A stretch of 64,000 nucleotides of DNA from Pseudomonas corrugata. Lineage in GTDB: Bacteria; Pseudomonadota; Gammaproteobacteria; Pseudomonadales; Pseudomonadaceae. Where the stretch lies: positions 62,001 to 126,000 of the forward strand of contig NZ_LHVK01000006.1 of NCBI RefSeq assembly GCF_001269905.1, in the 5' to 3' direction. Below are positions 9,337-18,769 of the stretch, one piece after another. Position numbers and translations under genes: made by a program. The notes beneath the pieces are model-generated. The model did not search any database and was not told where the DNA came from. It worked only from the letters and a program-made list of their open reading frames with translations. Position 1 is the stretch's first letter; each line of letters opens with the position of its first letter.

Positions 9337-10368
9337 TCAGGAAAAGGGTTTGTTCAGCCAGCTCAGCAATGCTTCATGAAAGCGCTCCGGTTCTTCCATC
9401 TGCGGAGCGTGCCCCAGATGAGGGAACTCCACCAGGGTCGACCTGGGAATGATTTGAGCGGCCTGCTTGCCCAGCACCTCGTAGCGGCCGAGTCTGGCTT
9501 TCACGGCCGGCGGGGCGATGTCGCTGCCGATGGCTGTGGTATCGGCGGTGCCGATCAGCAACAGAGTTGGCACTTTCAGGTTCTTGAATTCGTAGTAGAC
9601 CGGCTGGGTGAAGATCATGTCGTAGATCAGCGCCGAGTTCCACGCGACCTGAGTATGTCCGGGCCCCTTGTTCAATCCGGCGAGCATGTCCACCCAACGC
9701 TCGAATTCCGGCTTCCAGCGGCCGCCGTAGTAAGTCGTGCGTTCGTAATTGCGAATGCCGTCGGCGTTGAGTTTCAGCTCCCGTGCGTACCATTGATCGA
9801 CGGTGGGGTAGGGCACGCCGAGGGCCTTCCAATCCTCCAGGCCGATGGGGTTGACCATCGCCAGGCGCTCTACTTGCTCGGGAAACTGCAAGGCATAACG
9901 GGTGGCGAGCATACCGCCGGTGGAGTGCCCCAGGATGATTGCCTTCTGTACGCCAAGGGCCTTGAGCAGGGCCTGGGTGTTGGTGGCCAATTGTTGGAAG
10001 CTGTACTGATAGTGATCCGGTTTGCTGGACGTGCAGAAGCCGATTTGATCAGCCGCAATCACCCGGTAACCGGCCTCGCTAAGGGTCTTGATGGAGTCGC
10101 CCCAGGTGGCGGCGCAGAAGTTCTTGCCGTGCATCAACACGATGCTGCGGCCATTGACCTTGCCTTGGGCCGGTACATCCATGTAGCCCATCTGCAGGGG
10201 CTTGCCTTGGGACTGGAATGCGAAGTGCTTGAGGGTATAGGGGTATTCGAACCCCTGGAGCTCTGGCCCGTAGGCCGCCCCCTCCGGAGGGTTCTCGGCG
10301 TGGGCGAGCAGCGGCAGGGTGGCGATCAGGAACAGGCTGGGTAACCAGCGAAAGTTGGGGCGCGGCAT
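9337..10368 (-). CDS. Exported alpha/beta hydrolase
   Basis: 343 residues from the ATG at 10368, which has AAGGAG 7 bases upstream; longer upstream readings are unlikely. A signal peptide ends near LLAHAENPP, so the enzyme is probably periplasmic. The alpha/beta-hydrolase fold shows the oxyanion HGKNF, nucleophile GHSTGG, Asp in LIGTADT and His in HLGHAP, so the catalytic triad is complete. It most resembles esterase or haloalkane-dehalogenase-like hydrolases. The substrate is not recognisable. Confidence 0.85.
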   Translation of the reverse strand: MPRPNFRWLPSLFLIATLPLLAHAENPPEGAAYGPELQGFEYPYTLKHFAFQSQGKPLQMGYMDVPAQGKVNGRSIVLMHGKNFCAATWGDSIKTLSEAGYRVIAADQIGFCTSSKPDHYQYSFQQLATNTQALLKALGVQKAIILGHSTGGMLATRYALQFPEQVERLAMVNPIGLEDWKALGVPYPTVDQWYARELKLNADGIRNYERTTYYGGRWKPEFERWVDMLAGLNKGPGHTQVAWNSALIYDMIFTQPVYYEFKNLKVPTLLLIGTADTTAIGSDIAPPAVKARLGRYEVLGKQAAQIIPRSTLVEFPHLGHAPQMEEPERFHEALLSWLNKPFS

Positions 10369-10504
10369 GGTCAATCTCCTTGTGGCAGCCGGCCGCTCCT
10401 GGAACGGTCCGGTTATAGCGACATTAACCACAGGCAACCGACAGGCCGGAATGTTCAACCCACCCAGGAGAAAATGCACCATGACGCAGCGCAGCGTTCC
10501 CCTG

Positions 10505-10951
10505 TCAGTGAGCCGGGTAATCCGCCACCACGGTTTGCGTTCCGTCTTTTTTCAAGCCAATTACCTGATAGGCGTCGCTCATGCCGTCCATTTCCATGCC
10601 GGGCGACCCCATGGGCATGCCGGGTGCGGCCACGCCGAGCAGGTCATCACGTTGGCTCAACGCTCGTACCTGATCGGCAGGGACGTGACCCTCCACGAAT
10701 TTGCCGTTGATCTCGGCGGTATGGCAGGAACGCATGTTCGGCGCCACGCCCAGGCGCTGCTTCACTGAACTCATGTCGGTTTCGACATGGTCGTTGACCT
10801 TGAAGCCGTTCTCTTGCAGATGAGCGATCCATTTTTTGCAGCAGCCGCAGTTGGCGTCGCGGTGCACATCGATGGTGGCAGGCGCGGCGGCCTGGGCCAG
10901 GGTGGTCACGAACAGGGCGCTCAGGGCGAGCAGGTGCAGGGGATTGGCCAT
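10505..10951 (-). CDS. DUF411 periplasmic metal-binding protein
   Basis: 148 residues from the ATG at 10951, starting with a signal peptide that ends near LAQAAAP. The mature part is a DUF411 domain with a CGCC motif (NCGCCKKW) and a later Cys (RSCHT). This family occurs in copper-handling loci and is thought to bind metal through these Cys residues. The C-terminal part has a Met-rich stretch (GMPMGSPGMEMDGM) that also fits copper binding. No copper operon surrounds it. The role is inferred from family and motif only. Confidence 0.82.
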   Translation of the reverse strand: MANPLHLLALSALFVTTLAQAAAPATIDVHRDANCGCCKKWIAHLQENGFKVNDHVETDMSSVKQRLGVAPNMRSCHTAEINGKFVEGHVPADQVRALSQRDDLLGVAAPGMPMGSPGMEMDGMSDAYQVIGLKKDGTQTVVADYPAH

Positions 10952-11095
10952 GAAAACGGTCTCGTGTGGAGCGGGTTGGGGGGAGGATACCAGAGTAGCG
11001 GTTGTGAGCTGACAGGCTGCTGAGAGACAGATGACAGAATTGTCAGGTGGGGGCATCAAGCTGAATGCACAGGCCGCCGGACCCTATGGGCACTG

Positions 11096-11440
11096 GGTTT
11101 GCTCGCGATGGGCAGGGACATTCAAAATTGATGCAAGCTGTTTCGCCGCTATCGCGAGCAGGCTCGCTCCCACCCTGATTGCGGGTTGGTCACAACATCC
11201 GGTAACTACGCCAGCCCGTTGTGGGAGCGAGCCTGCTCGCGATGACGGTGGCACAGTCGACATCCCCGCAATCTGACCCATCGCTATCGCGAGCAGGCTC
11301 GCTCCCACATTGGATTCGGGGTATACGCAGCACCCGCATACGCCGCCCAGCCCTGTGGGAGCCGGGCTTGCCCGCGATGGCGGTGGCCCAGCCAATATGG
11401 ATGCAGGCTGACCCGGCGCTTTCGCGAGCAGGCTCGCGAA
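11096..11440. repeat. REP cluster of five elements
   Basis: Five REP palindromes alternate in orientation: 11147-11174, 11220-11248, 11282-11309, 11354-11383 (a GGGCTTGCCC variant) and a shorter one at 11417-11439. A half-copy may precede them near 11100. They fill the gap between the DUF411 gene and the broken hydrolase gene. Confidence 0.88.
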
Positions 11441-11617
11441 ATACGAACGTGTCGCTCCTTCAAATTGCCCGTTGAGCTGGTTATCAAAACTATGTGCGGG
11501 AATGTCAGATGGGCTTTAATGCCCGTGGGACTTATCTTCACCGCCAATGGGGTGCAGACCGCGCCTGATAGCGCGTTAAAGTTTCCGCGCTTTTTCTGAT
11601 CAGGGAAGATAAAAACA

Positions 11618-12090
11618 TTGAAAACAACTTTCGGCGCCTTGCTTCTGACCTGCATGACGACCATCGCGCTCGCGGATGAAAGCCCTGTCGGTTTCTACGC
11701 TTCGACCCTGCCGGACACGCACAATGGCCCCTGGCAACGTTACCAGTACCCACGCTGGTGATCGCCGCCGGCGTACCGTCTCATGATCTTCCCGCCCAGT
11801 TGGAGTCCGCCAACCTGGCAAAACGCCTGGCGCCGGCGTCCAACCGTTACATCGAAATCAGCGATGCCAGCCATTTCAGCTTCCTGTCGATGTGCAAACC
11901 TGGCGCGCAGGCGTTGCTGGAAGAGGATGTACCTGGCGATGGCATCATTTGCCGCGACGGTAACAACGGTCGTCCGCGTGGGGTGATACAGCAGCAGATT
12001 ACATCGCTGATTACCGAGTTTCTCGCGCAACCATCAGGCAGTCCGGAGGCACGTGCCCACCGGCTGACGGAAGAGCGGTTCAGCCTATAG
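11618..12090 (+). pseudogene. Dienelactone-hydrolase-like gene, internally deleted and frameshifted
   Basis: A TTG at 11618 opens a secreted-protein N-terminus (signal peptide ending IALADES, then VGFYASTLPD...), which stops at 11759-11761 after 47 codons. From about 11746, in another frame, a clear C-terminal end of an exported alpha/beta hydrolase follows (VPTLVIAAG..., catalytic His region DASHFSFL, two Cys, stop at 12088-12090). The full-length relatives I know are about 330 residues, so some 170 residues including the nucleophile are missing. I read this as a relic. A functional short protein from the second frame alone is unlikely. Confidence 0.6.
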
Positions 12091-12103
12091 ATAACCCGGA
12101 CGC

Positions 12104-12132
12104 CTGTGGGCGCGAGCCTGCTCGCGAAGAAC
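12104..12132. repeat. Single REP element
   Basis: One REP copy (CTGTGGGCGCGAGCCTGCTC..., ending GCGAAG) directly after the broken hydrolase gene. No facing partner is visible within 200 bases. Confidence 0.75.
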
Positions 12133-12365
12133 GAGCACACCGAGTGTCGCGTCAGGCACCATGAGCGCTTCTCCAGGATTAGACTGAAAGCCCCCGCGCA
12201 GATCATCGTGGGGGTAGCCAGGCGCGTGCACCCGCGTTCGCCAGGCGTTTCCCCACTCGGTGATGCGGCAGCGCGCAGCCGGGTGCCAATCCATCCGACC
12301 ACCGCTACAGTTTTCAGGTCCTGCATGCCCGTGTCGACGGTGGCCTTCTCACAGGAGGGTACGTA

Positions 12366-13412
12366 ATGGACGAGGCAAAACTTAACGAGTTCATGGGCAG
12401 GCTGGTGTCCGACATGGGCGCTTCGGCAATGCTCGCCAACGTGATGCTTGGCGATGAGCTTGGGTTGTATAAAGCCATGGCGGATAGCCGGCCGGTCACT
12501 TCTCAGGAACTCGCGTCCAGGACAGGCTGCAATCCACGACTGATCCAGGAATGGCTCAGCGCCCACGCAGCATCCGGGTACATGGAACATCAGGACGGCC
12601 AGTTCGTCTTGCCTGAAGAACAGGCGTTGGCGCTGGCCATCGAGGACTCACCGGTTTACGTAGCGGGCGGGGTCATGGTGGTTGCCTCCATGTTCCACGA
12701 CAAGGATAAGCTGGTGGCGGCCATGCGCGGAGATGGAGGCCTGGCCTGGGGGGACCACCATCCCTGCATGTTCCACGGTACCGAGCGATTTTTCCGGCCC
12801 GGGTACAAATCCTATCTGGTGTCGCAATGGTTGCCGGCGCTGGAGGGGGTCGTCGATAAGCTCACCGCCGGCGCGAAGGTGGCGGACGTCGGCTGCGGGC
12901 ATGGCGCATCGACAATCGTCATGGCGAAGGCTTTTCCGGCTTCGCGCTTTGTAGGTTTCGATTATCACGCACCCTCCATTGCCACGGCGACGCAGCGTGC
13001 CGAAGAGGGTGGCGTCGACGACCGCGTCAGCTTTGTCCAAAGTACCGCGAAGAGCTTCCCGGGGGATGATTACGATCTGATCTGCTATTTCGACTGCCTG
13101 CACGACATGGGGGACCCGGTCGGTGCAGCACAGCACGCCTTTCAGGCGCTGAAGGCAGACGGTACGGTGCTGCTAGTCGAGCCCTACGCCAAAGACACGC
13201 TGGACGAGAACATTACCCCCGTCGGCCGGCTGTTCTATGCCGCTTCCACGTTTATCTGTACACCGAACTCGCTGTCCCAGGAAGTGGGGCTGGGCCTGGG
13301 TGCGCAGGCCGGAGAGACGAGGTTGCGGGAGATATTTGCCGAGGCGGGTTTCAGACACTTCCGTCGGGCAGCGGAGACGCCTTTCAACCTGATCCTGGAG
13401 GCTCGCAAGTAG
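12366..13412 (+). CDS. Class I SAM-dependent methyltransferase with N-terminal winged helix
   Basis: 348 residues. The first 90 or so resemble the winged-helix dimerisation domain of Rv2258c-like and O-methyltransferase families. A Rossmann methyltransferase domain follows, with SAM motif VADVGCGHGAS near residue 170, acidic residue FDYH and CYFDCLHD. AGGAGG lies about 8 bases before the ATG. It is isolated between a hydrolase relic and a convergent GGDEF gene, so the context gives no substrate. Similar proteins methylate small molecules. Confidence 0.85.
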   Translation: MDEAKLNEFMGRLVSDMGASAMLANVMLGDELGLYKAMADSRPVTSQELASRTGCNPRLIQEWLSAHAASGYMEHQDGQFVLPEEQALALAIEDSPVYVAGGVMVVASMFHDKDKLVAAMRGDGGLAWGDHHPCMFHGTERFFRPGYKSYLVSQWLPALEGVVDKLTAGAKVADVGCGHGASTIVMAKAFPASRFVGFDYHAPSIATATQRAEEGGVDDRVSFVQSTAKSFPGDDYDLICYFDCLHDMGDPVGAAQHAFQALKADGTVLLVEPYAKDTLDENITPVGRLFYAASTFICTPNSLSQEVGLGLGAQAGETRLREIFAEAGFRHFRRAAETPFNLILEARK

Positions 13413-13439
13413 TCGCGCGGGGGCACGTACTCACTCGGA

Positions 13440-13534
13440 CTCCTGTGAGAGCGAGCCTGCTCGCGATAGCGGTCTATCCGCTGATGGCGAAGGTGGCTGT
13501 GCTGACGCCTTCGCGAGCAGGCTCGCACAAAGGG
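13440..13534. repeat. REP pair
   Basis: Two facing REP copies, 13440-13473 and a shorter 13508-13534, sit in the convergent gap between the methyltransferase and the GGDEF/EAL gene, where they may also help end both transcripts. Confidence 0.82.
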
Positions 13535-13548
13535 CTATCGGTGCTGCT

Positions 13549-16122
13549 TTATAGCCACCGGGGTGTGGTGAAGAACGAGGCCATTTCCGAGCGGGCCAGC
13601 GCCGAGCCGAAGTAGGGGCCCTGGACATGGTCGCAGGCGACGTTGCGCAATTGTCTGAATTGTCTGGCGTTTTCGATACCTTCGGCGGTGACCATCAATC
13701 CCACGCTGCGGCTCAGTCGGATCATCGCCAGGACACCTTCGTGATCATGCTCCAGGCCCAGTTGCGAGAGGATATTGCGATCGAAGCGGATGCCGTCGAA
13801 CGGTTGGTTCAAGACTTCGCGTAGAGAGGCGATGTTGGTGCCGAACTTATCGATGTTGATACGCACCCCCAGATCCTTGAGGGCATGCAGGGTGTCGGCC
13901 ACTGTCTTGTGGTCGACCAGCAGAATGCCCTCGGCCACTTCCAGGACCAGTCGATGGGGAGCCAGGTTGCTTGTCTCAAGAGCTGTCTGCACTTGATTAA
14001 GCAAGAAGCTACTGCCGAACCATTTCGGCGAAACCGCGATGGATACGTTGACGGGTGTCGGCCAGCTCGCCGCTTCCTCGCAGACGTTGATCAACATCCA
14101 GGCCCCCAACTCTTCCAACTGACCTGACGCTTCGGCAACCGGAATGAAGTCGGCCCCCCCCAGTTCACCTTTTTCTGGATGGTGCCAGAACGTCTGGGCT
14201 TCGAAGCCGTACAACTGCTCGGCGTTGACGTCGAAACGGGGCAGGTAACGCAGTTCCAGCTGGTCCCGGTGCATGGCGTCGCGCAGTTGCTGTTCATAGC
14301 GCCGACGGTCGCGGGCCACGTTACCCATTGCTTCCACGTAGACGCGCCAGGTGTTGCGACCGGCTGCCTTGGCCGCATACAAGGCAATGTCGGCCTGGCG
14401 CAACAGTTCATCGGCCCGGCTATCACCGGGGTGCGCCCAGGCCACGCCGATACTCACTCCCAGGTACAGGGTGTTGCCGTCCAGATGCATGGGGCGCTGC
14501 ATGCAGTCGATCAGGCGTCCACAGAGTTGATCGAGGTCGTCAGCATTGCCTGGTTCGGGCATGACAATGACAAACTCGTCACCGCCCAGGCGGGCCACCA
14601 GATCGGAGTCGCGTACGTTCTGTTGAAGGATATGGGCCACTTCCTTCAACACTTTGTCGCCCACGGCGTGGCCCAGGGAGTCGTTGACCGGCTTGAAACG
14701 GTCCATGTCCAGGTTCAGCACCGCCAACGAAACGCCGCTGGCTGGGTCCAGGTACTCGCTGAGGCAATCGAACAGCCGGTTGCGGTTGGCCAGCCCGGTC
14801 AGCGGGTCATGCAGGGAGAGGTGCTTGATCTGGGCCAATGCCCGCAGCTCATCGGTGATATCGGTGGCGGTACCTCGAAACCCCAGAGCGCCGGCATCAA
14901 TGGCCCGGACCGAGAGTTTGCAGGTACGTATGCGTTGATTGCGCGCGGTGTACTCGCACAACAGCGGGCTCGATGACGCGTTGTTGGCGCCGCCGAGTAA
15001 CCACTGGGCAATGGAAATCGACCCGCCGTGAGGGTGTAGTAGTCGGTGCAGGGGCTTGCCCAGCCACTCGGAAGGACTGAATCCGGTCACTTGCTCGAAG
15101 CGTTCCGACAGATAGGTCAATGTCCCGGCGGAATCGACCTCCCACAACCAGTCGGAGGACACCTCGGCAATGTCGCGAAAACGTTCTTCGCTGCGTTCCA
15201 GCGCCTTGCGGTGGGCCAGGAGGCTGTCGTACTGGTACTCCTGGGCGCGAAGCATCGTCAGGGCATGGCGCAACACAGCGAGGGCCAGGATCCCCAGGAT
15301 CAGCAGAGCCAGCACCAGCAAGGGCAACAGTACCTTGCGCAGATCGTTGCCGGGGGTTGGTGGCCGCCATGCCAGGGCCTCATGGATATTTTCGCCGAGT
15401 GATAATTCGGCCGTTCCGTCCGGGCCCGGTTTGTGGGCGATATAGGCATCCGGGAGAGAGAAGTCCCGGGCCAGACTCTCCAGCGACGCCGGGTCAAGTA
15501 CCTTCACGAATAGCAGCAGGCTGGGCGGTCCAGGAATCTCGGGCACGCTGTTGTCGGTGCCGGTGGTGATGGCCGACGCGGCGACGAATGCAGGCGCCCC
15601 TTCGTGATGCAACAACTTGACGATCACTTCATCCCGGTTTTCCGAAGCGCTGGCGGTCTTTCCCAGGCCTTGCAGGTCGCCCGTCAACCAGGTGCCGGCC
15701 TCGGCGTCGCTCATTTCGCCGTTGATCACCGAATAAACCGTCTTCCCCGTGGGAGAAATGACGAACACAGCCTGGTAACCGTAGAGCGAATAGACGCTGC
15801 TGCCGATATTTTCCTGGTCGTAGGCCCAAGCCTTATCCACCGTCACGTGCAGATGCCGGTAAGCGTCGCTCCATTTGGAGTAGTCGCTCAGGTCGCGACC
15901 GATGCCGGTGCGGATGCCGTCGATGGCGCGCTGGGCAAAAAACAGGCTCTGTTCCCGGGCACGCTTGTCCTGGGCCCCGGTGATGTTGAGCAGCACGGCA
16001 ATCGCCAGTGCGGACATGACAAACAGCAGGAGCATGATGGCCGGGAAGGTGCGTCGGGTGAAACTTCGGGTCGGCTTACCCGGGGAAAGGTCGGTGGAGT
16101 CGTTGCCTGCATCTTCAGTCAT
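13549..16122 (-). CDS. Membrane-anchored PAS-GGDEF-EAL protein with a degenerate EAL domain
   Basis: 857 residues from the ATG at 16122; a GTG at 16158 would add 12, and neither has a good ribosome site. Order: TM helix near residues 20-40, periplasmic CHASE4-like sensor to about 260, second TM, PAS with PAC, GGDEF, EAL. The cyclase domain looks active: GGDEF is intact, preceded five residues earlier by an RDSD inhibitory site. The EAL domain reads EAQ instead of EAL, IDK instead of the metal-binding DD, and RFD instead of KID (catalytic Lys to Arg). It is therefore probably a c-di-GMP synthase whose EAL part has lost hydrolysis. Confidence 0.88.
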   Translation of the reverse strand: MTEDAGNDSTDLSPGKPTRSFTRRTFPAIMLLLFVMSALAIAVLLNITGAQDKRAREQSLFFAQRAIDGIRTGIGRDLSDYSKWSDAYRHLHVTVDKAWAYDQENIGSSVYSLYGYQAVFVISPTGKTVYSVINGEMSDAEAGTWLTGDLQGLGKTASASENRDEVIVKLLHHEGAPAFVAASAITTGTDNSVPEIPGPPSLLLFVKVLDPASLESLARDFSLPDAYIAHKPGPDGTAELSLGENIHEALAWRPPTPGNDLRKVLLPLLVLALLILGILALAVLRHALTMLRAQEYQYDSLLAHRKALERSEERFRDIAEVSSDWLWEVDSAGTLTYLSERFEQVTGFSPSEWLGKPLHRLLHPHGGSISIAQWLLGGANNASSSPLLCEYTARNQRIRTCKLSVRAIDAGALGFRGTATDITDELRALAQIKHLSLHDPLTGLANRNRLFDCLSEYLDPASGVSLAVLNLDMDRFKPVNDSLGHAVGDKVLKEVAHILQQNVRDSDLVARLGGDEFVIVMPEPGNADDLDQLCGRLIDCMQRPMHLDGNTLYLGVSIGVAWAHPGDSRADELLRQADIALYAAKAAGRNTWRVYVEAMGNVARDRRRYEQQLRDAMHRDQLELRYLPRFDVNAEQLYGFEAQTFWHHPEKGELGGADFIPVAEASGQLEELGAWMLINVCEEAASWPTPVNVSIAVSPKWFGSSFLLNQVQTALETSNLAPHRLVLEVAEGILLVDHKTVADTLHALKDLGVRINIDKFGTNIASLREVLNQPFDGIRFDRNILSQLGLEHDHEGVLAMIRLSRSVGLMVTAEGIENARQFRQLRNVACDHVQGPYFGSALARSEMASFFTTPRWL

Positions 16123-16158
16123 AAACAAGTCATCAGCTAAACGCGAAATATCCCGCAC

Positions 16159-16478
16159 GCTTCTGTATCGGCTGTCAGGCCAATTAACTTAACTGACCTG
16201 ACACCCGGTAACTTGATAAGACGGTCAAGTATCGGCGTGGGGCGCGACGACAGCTGATAACGCGCCTATTCCCTGTCTTTGCGATGGCCCGGCAGCAGTG
16301 CGCCCAGGACCTGCTTGGCGGGTTCCATCACGATGTCTCGTTCGTTCGGGTCCCCATGCGATTCTGTGGGCGCCCGAGGAATCTGTGGGAGCCGGGCTTG
16401 CCCGCGACGGCGTCAGCACATTCAACATCCCTGCAAACTGAGCCTGCTCGCGATAGCGGTAGACCGGTCAGCCCAAGG
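16159..16478. other. Gap with REP copies and a possible gene relic
   Basis: Between two minus-strand genes. A 33-codon minus-strand stretch from about 16368 to a TAG at 16266 encodes a hydrophilic tail (...NERDIVMEPAKQ...HRKDRE) that looks like the end of a coding sequence but has no recognisable start. REP-type palindromes lie at 16383-16411 and, incomplete, at 16440-16462. No complete gene is seen. Confidence 0.4.
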
Positions 16479-17801
16479 TCAATTGCCGAGCGAGGCGTCG
16501 CGGCTCAGGCGCAGTTCGGCGCACAGGCCGCCGCCTTCGCGGTTGCTCAGGGTCAGTGAGCCGCCCATGGCCGTCGCCAGTTGCTGGGCGATGGCCAGTC
16601 CCAGTCCGGTTCCGCCGGTCTCACGGTTGCGCGAGCTTTCCACCCGGTAGAACGGCTTGAGCACTTCGGCCAGCTCCTGCTCGTTGATGCCGGGGCCGCG
16701 GTCCAGGACCTGGATCGCCAGTTGGCCATCGCGATCGGCCTGCACCTCGATCCGGGCCGCGCCACCGAACTTCAGCGCGTTGTCCACCAGGTTCACCAGC
16801 ACCCGACGCAAGGCATGGGGGCGGGTGTCGATGACGGCGGCATTCTTTCCGGACAACTGCACATCCTGCCCGGTGTCCTGGTAGTCGAACACCAGACTGT
16901 CGAGAAACGCATCCAGGCTGATTCGACAGCTGGCCTCGGTAGCGCCATGGATGCTGCGGGCATAGGCCACGCCTTCGCGCACCAAATGCTCCATCTCACC
17001 CAGGTCGCTCCAGAGTTTGTCCTTCTCAATGCCCTCATCCATGAATTCCGCCCGCAGCTTCATGCGGGTGATGGGGGTCTGCAGGTCGTGGGATATCGCC
17101 GCCAGCAACTGCATGCGCTCCTTCAGATAGGCGGCGATACGGTCCTGCATGGCATTGAACGCCTTGGCCGCATGGACCACTTCGGTCGGGCCTTGCTCAT
17201 CCAGGCGTACGCTGTGGGCGTTCGGATCGAGGGTTTCCACGGCCTGGGCCAGCCGGGTCAGGGGGCCGACGGCGATGCGCACAGCCAGCCAGGTACAGCC
17301 GATCAGCAATGCCAACTGTCCCAGCAGCACCACCGGCAGCCAGGGGGAGAGGGGCATCATGGCCGGACGGACGTCGATGGTCAGTGGACTGCCATCGCTC
17401 AGGCGCAAATGAGCCTGATAATGCTTCTGTGGTCCAGGAATGTCGATAAAGGTCAGTGGATAGGCCTGGCCGATGGCGTCTTCGATCGAACTCACCGATA
17501 TCGGCGCGTTGCCACGTTCTATCGGTTGGCCGGGTTGACCTTCATTCAGCAGGTAGCCGTAGTTGCGCCGGGTGAGTGTGGGCAGCCAGGCCGGGCGTTC
17601 AGCGGCGGGCAGGCGATCCAGGATGGCGACGGAGGTCGAGACATCGGTTTCCAGATTGCCGAGCATGGTGGACTTGGCGGTCTGGTAGCGTTCGTAATAT
17701 TGGGCGCCGAACGACAAGCCCTGGGCCAGGATCAGACCGATCAGGAAAATCAGCGACAGCCGCGAGGCGAGGGTGCGCGGCCAGCGTAGCGGCAGACTCA
17801 T
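16479..17801 (-). CDS. Two-component sensor histidine kinase
   Basis: 440 residues of the EnvZ/RstB type. TM helix near residues 10-32, periplasmic sensor to about 155, second TM near 160-180, HAMP, HisKA with the phosphoacceptor in AAISHDLQTPI near residue 238, then HATPase_c with NLVDNALKFG, DRGPGI and GTGLGLAI. Its ATG overlaps the stop of the response regulator gene (ATGA), so the two are made together. The stimulus cannot be read from sequence. Divergent neighbours (a DUF2790 protein, a DipZ-like protein) suggest an envelope or redox signal, but this is only inference. Confidence 0.9.
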   Translation of the reverse strand: MSLPLRWPRTLASRLSLIFLIGLILAQGLSFGAQYYERYQTAKSTMLGNLETDVSTSVAILDRLPAAERPAWLPTLTRRNYGYLLNEGQPGQPIERGNAPISVSSIEDAIGQAYPLTFIDIPGPQKHYQAHLRLSDGSPLTIDVRPAMMPLSPWLPVVLLGQLALLIGCTWLAVRIAVGPLTRLAQAVETLDPNAHSVRLDEQGPTEVVHAAKAFNAMQDRIAAYLKERMQLLAAISHDLQTPITRMKLRAEFMDEGIEKDKLWSDLGEMEHLVREGVAYARSIHGATEASCRISLDAFLDSLVFDYQDTGQDVQLSGKNAAVIDTRPHALRRVLVNLVDNALKFGGAARIEVQADRDGQLAIQVLDRGPGINEQELAEVLKPFYRVESSRNRETGGTGLGLAIAQQLATAMGGSLTLSNREGGGLCAELRLSRDASLGN

Positions 17802-18538
17802 GTCGATGCCTCGAGAATTTCCACTGGCAAGGAGAAGACATAGCCTTCGCTGCGCACGGTCTTGATATAGGCCGGCTCGCGGGCATCATCCAGCAGACGC
17901 TGGCGCAGGCGGCTGACCAGCAGGTCGATGGAGCGATCGAACAGATCGGCGTCCCGACCCTGGGTAAGGTTCAGCAGTTGGTCGCGGTTGAGCACCCGCT
18001 GTGGGTGGTCGAGGAACACCCGCAACAGCCGGTATTCCGCGCCGCTCAGGGCGACCATGGTGCCGTCGGTGTCCAGCAGGTGACGCGCCGTGGTGTCCAG
18101 GCGCCAGCGACCGAACGCCAGCAGGCGGCCGCTTTCGGTGACCACCAGATTGGGCGGCAGCATGCGGGTGCGGCGCAACACCGCGTTGATCCGGGCCAGC
18201 AGCTCACGTGCGGCAAAGGGTTTGACCAGATAATCGTCGGCGCCCATTTCCAGGCCAATGATGCGGTCGGTTTCGTCGTTGCGGGCGGTGAGCATCAGGA
18301 CCGGCGTGGCCTTGTGCTTGCCGGCGCGCAGTTCCCGGCACAGGACCAGGCCGTCATCGCCCGGCATCATCAGGTCCAGCACGATCAGGTCCACCGGCGT
18401 GGTTTCCAGAAAGGCGCGCATCTGCCGGCCATCGGCGACGACGGTGGTACGCAGTCCATTCTTTTTCAGGTAGTTGCCCACCAGTTCCCTGATTTCGCGA
18501 TCATCATCCACTATCAACACATGATCGACATGATCCAT
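17798..18538 (-). CDS. OmpR-family response regulator
   Basis: 246 residues from the ATG at 18538 (MDHVDHVLIVDDD); longer readings add a non-conserved tail. The receiver domain has acidic pocket VDDD, phosphoacceptor Asp in IVLDLMMPG and a conserved Lys in DYLVKPF. The C-terminal winged helix (RLLRVFLDHP... to VRSEGYVF) binds DNA. It is cotranscribed with the kinase gene, which it precedes. The 230 bases upstream, shared with the divergent DUF2790 gene, hold repeated GATACA motifs that may be its sites. Confidence 0.92.
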   Translation of the reverse strand: MDHVDHVLIVDDDREIRELVGNYLKKNGLRTTVVADGRQMRAFLETTPVDLIVLDLMMPGDDGLVLCRELRAGKHKATPVLMLTARNDETDRIIGLEMGADDYLVKPFAARELLARINAVLRRTRMLPPNLVVTESGRLLAFGRWRLDTTARHLLDTDGTMVALSGAEYRLLRVFLDHPQRVLNRDQLLNLTQGRDADLFDRSIDLLVSRLRQRLLDDAREPAYIKTVRSEGYVFSLPVEILEAST

Positions 18539-18617
18539 GGTGTCCAGCCCTCTTGGCGTTTTGTTGTGGTCAGAATACAGGGCGCGGCGGGCCTGGCTCC
18601 CGACGGTTTGTATTGCA

Positions 18618-18643
18618 GTGTATCTGGCGCGCGACGGATACAC
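18618..18643. promoter_or_regulatory. Inverted repeat in the divergent regulator promoter region
   Basis: GTGTATC and GATACAC form perfect 7-base arms separated by 12 bases. Two more GATAC copies follow within 50 bases (CGATACAGG, GCGATACC). The position, between the response regulator start and the divergent DUF2790 gene, fits an operator for the regulator. That link is inference. Confidence 0.35.
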
Positions 18644-18769
18644 AGCGATGCAAAAAGCCCCCGGCTCGATACAGGCGCGATACCTCAGCGGCATTCAATG
18701 GCATCCAACGAGGCAACACACCCGGCCTCGACAGCAAACACACCCATTGAATGAACCGAGGACACCGCC

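Noticed and set aside
11096..11440. Regularly spaced repeats that could suggest a CRISPR array
   Set aside because: The units are inverted relative to each other, palindromic, unequally spaced and match the REP core found across the whole window; no cas gene is near.
11847..12590. Minus-strand frame of 247 codons across the hydrolase relic and methyltransferase start
   Set aside because: It runs antisense to two plus-strand coding signals and has no family features or start signal.
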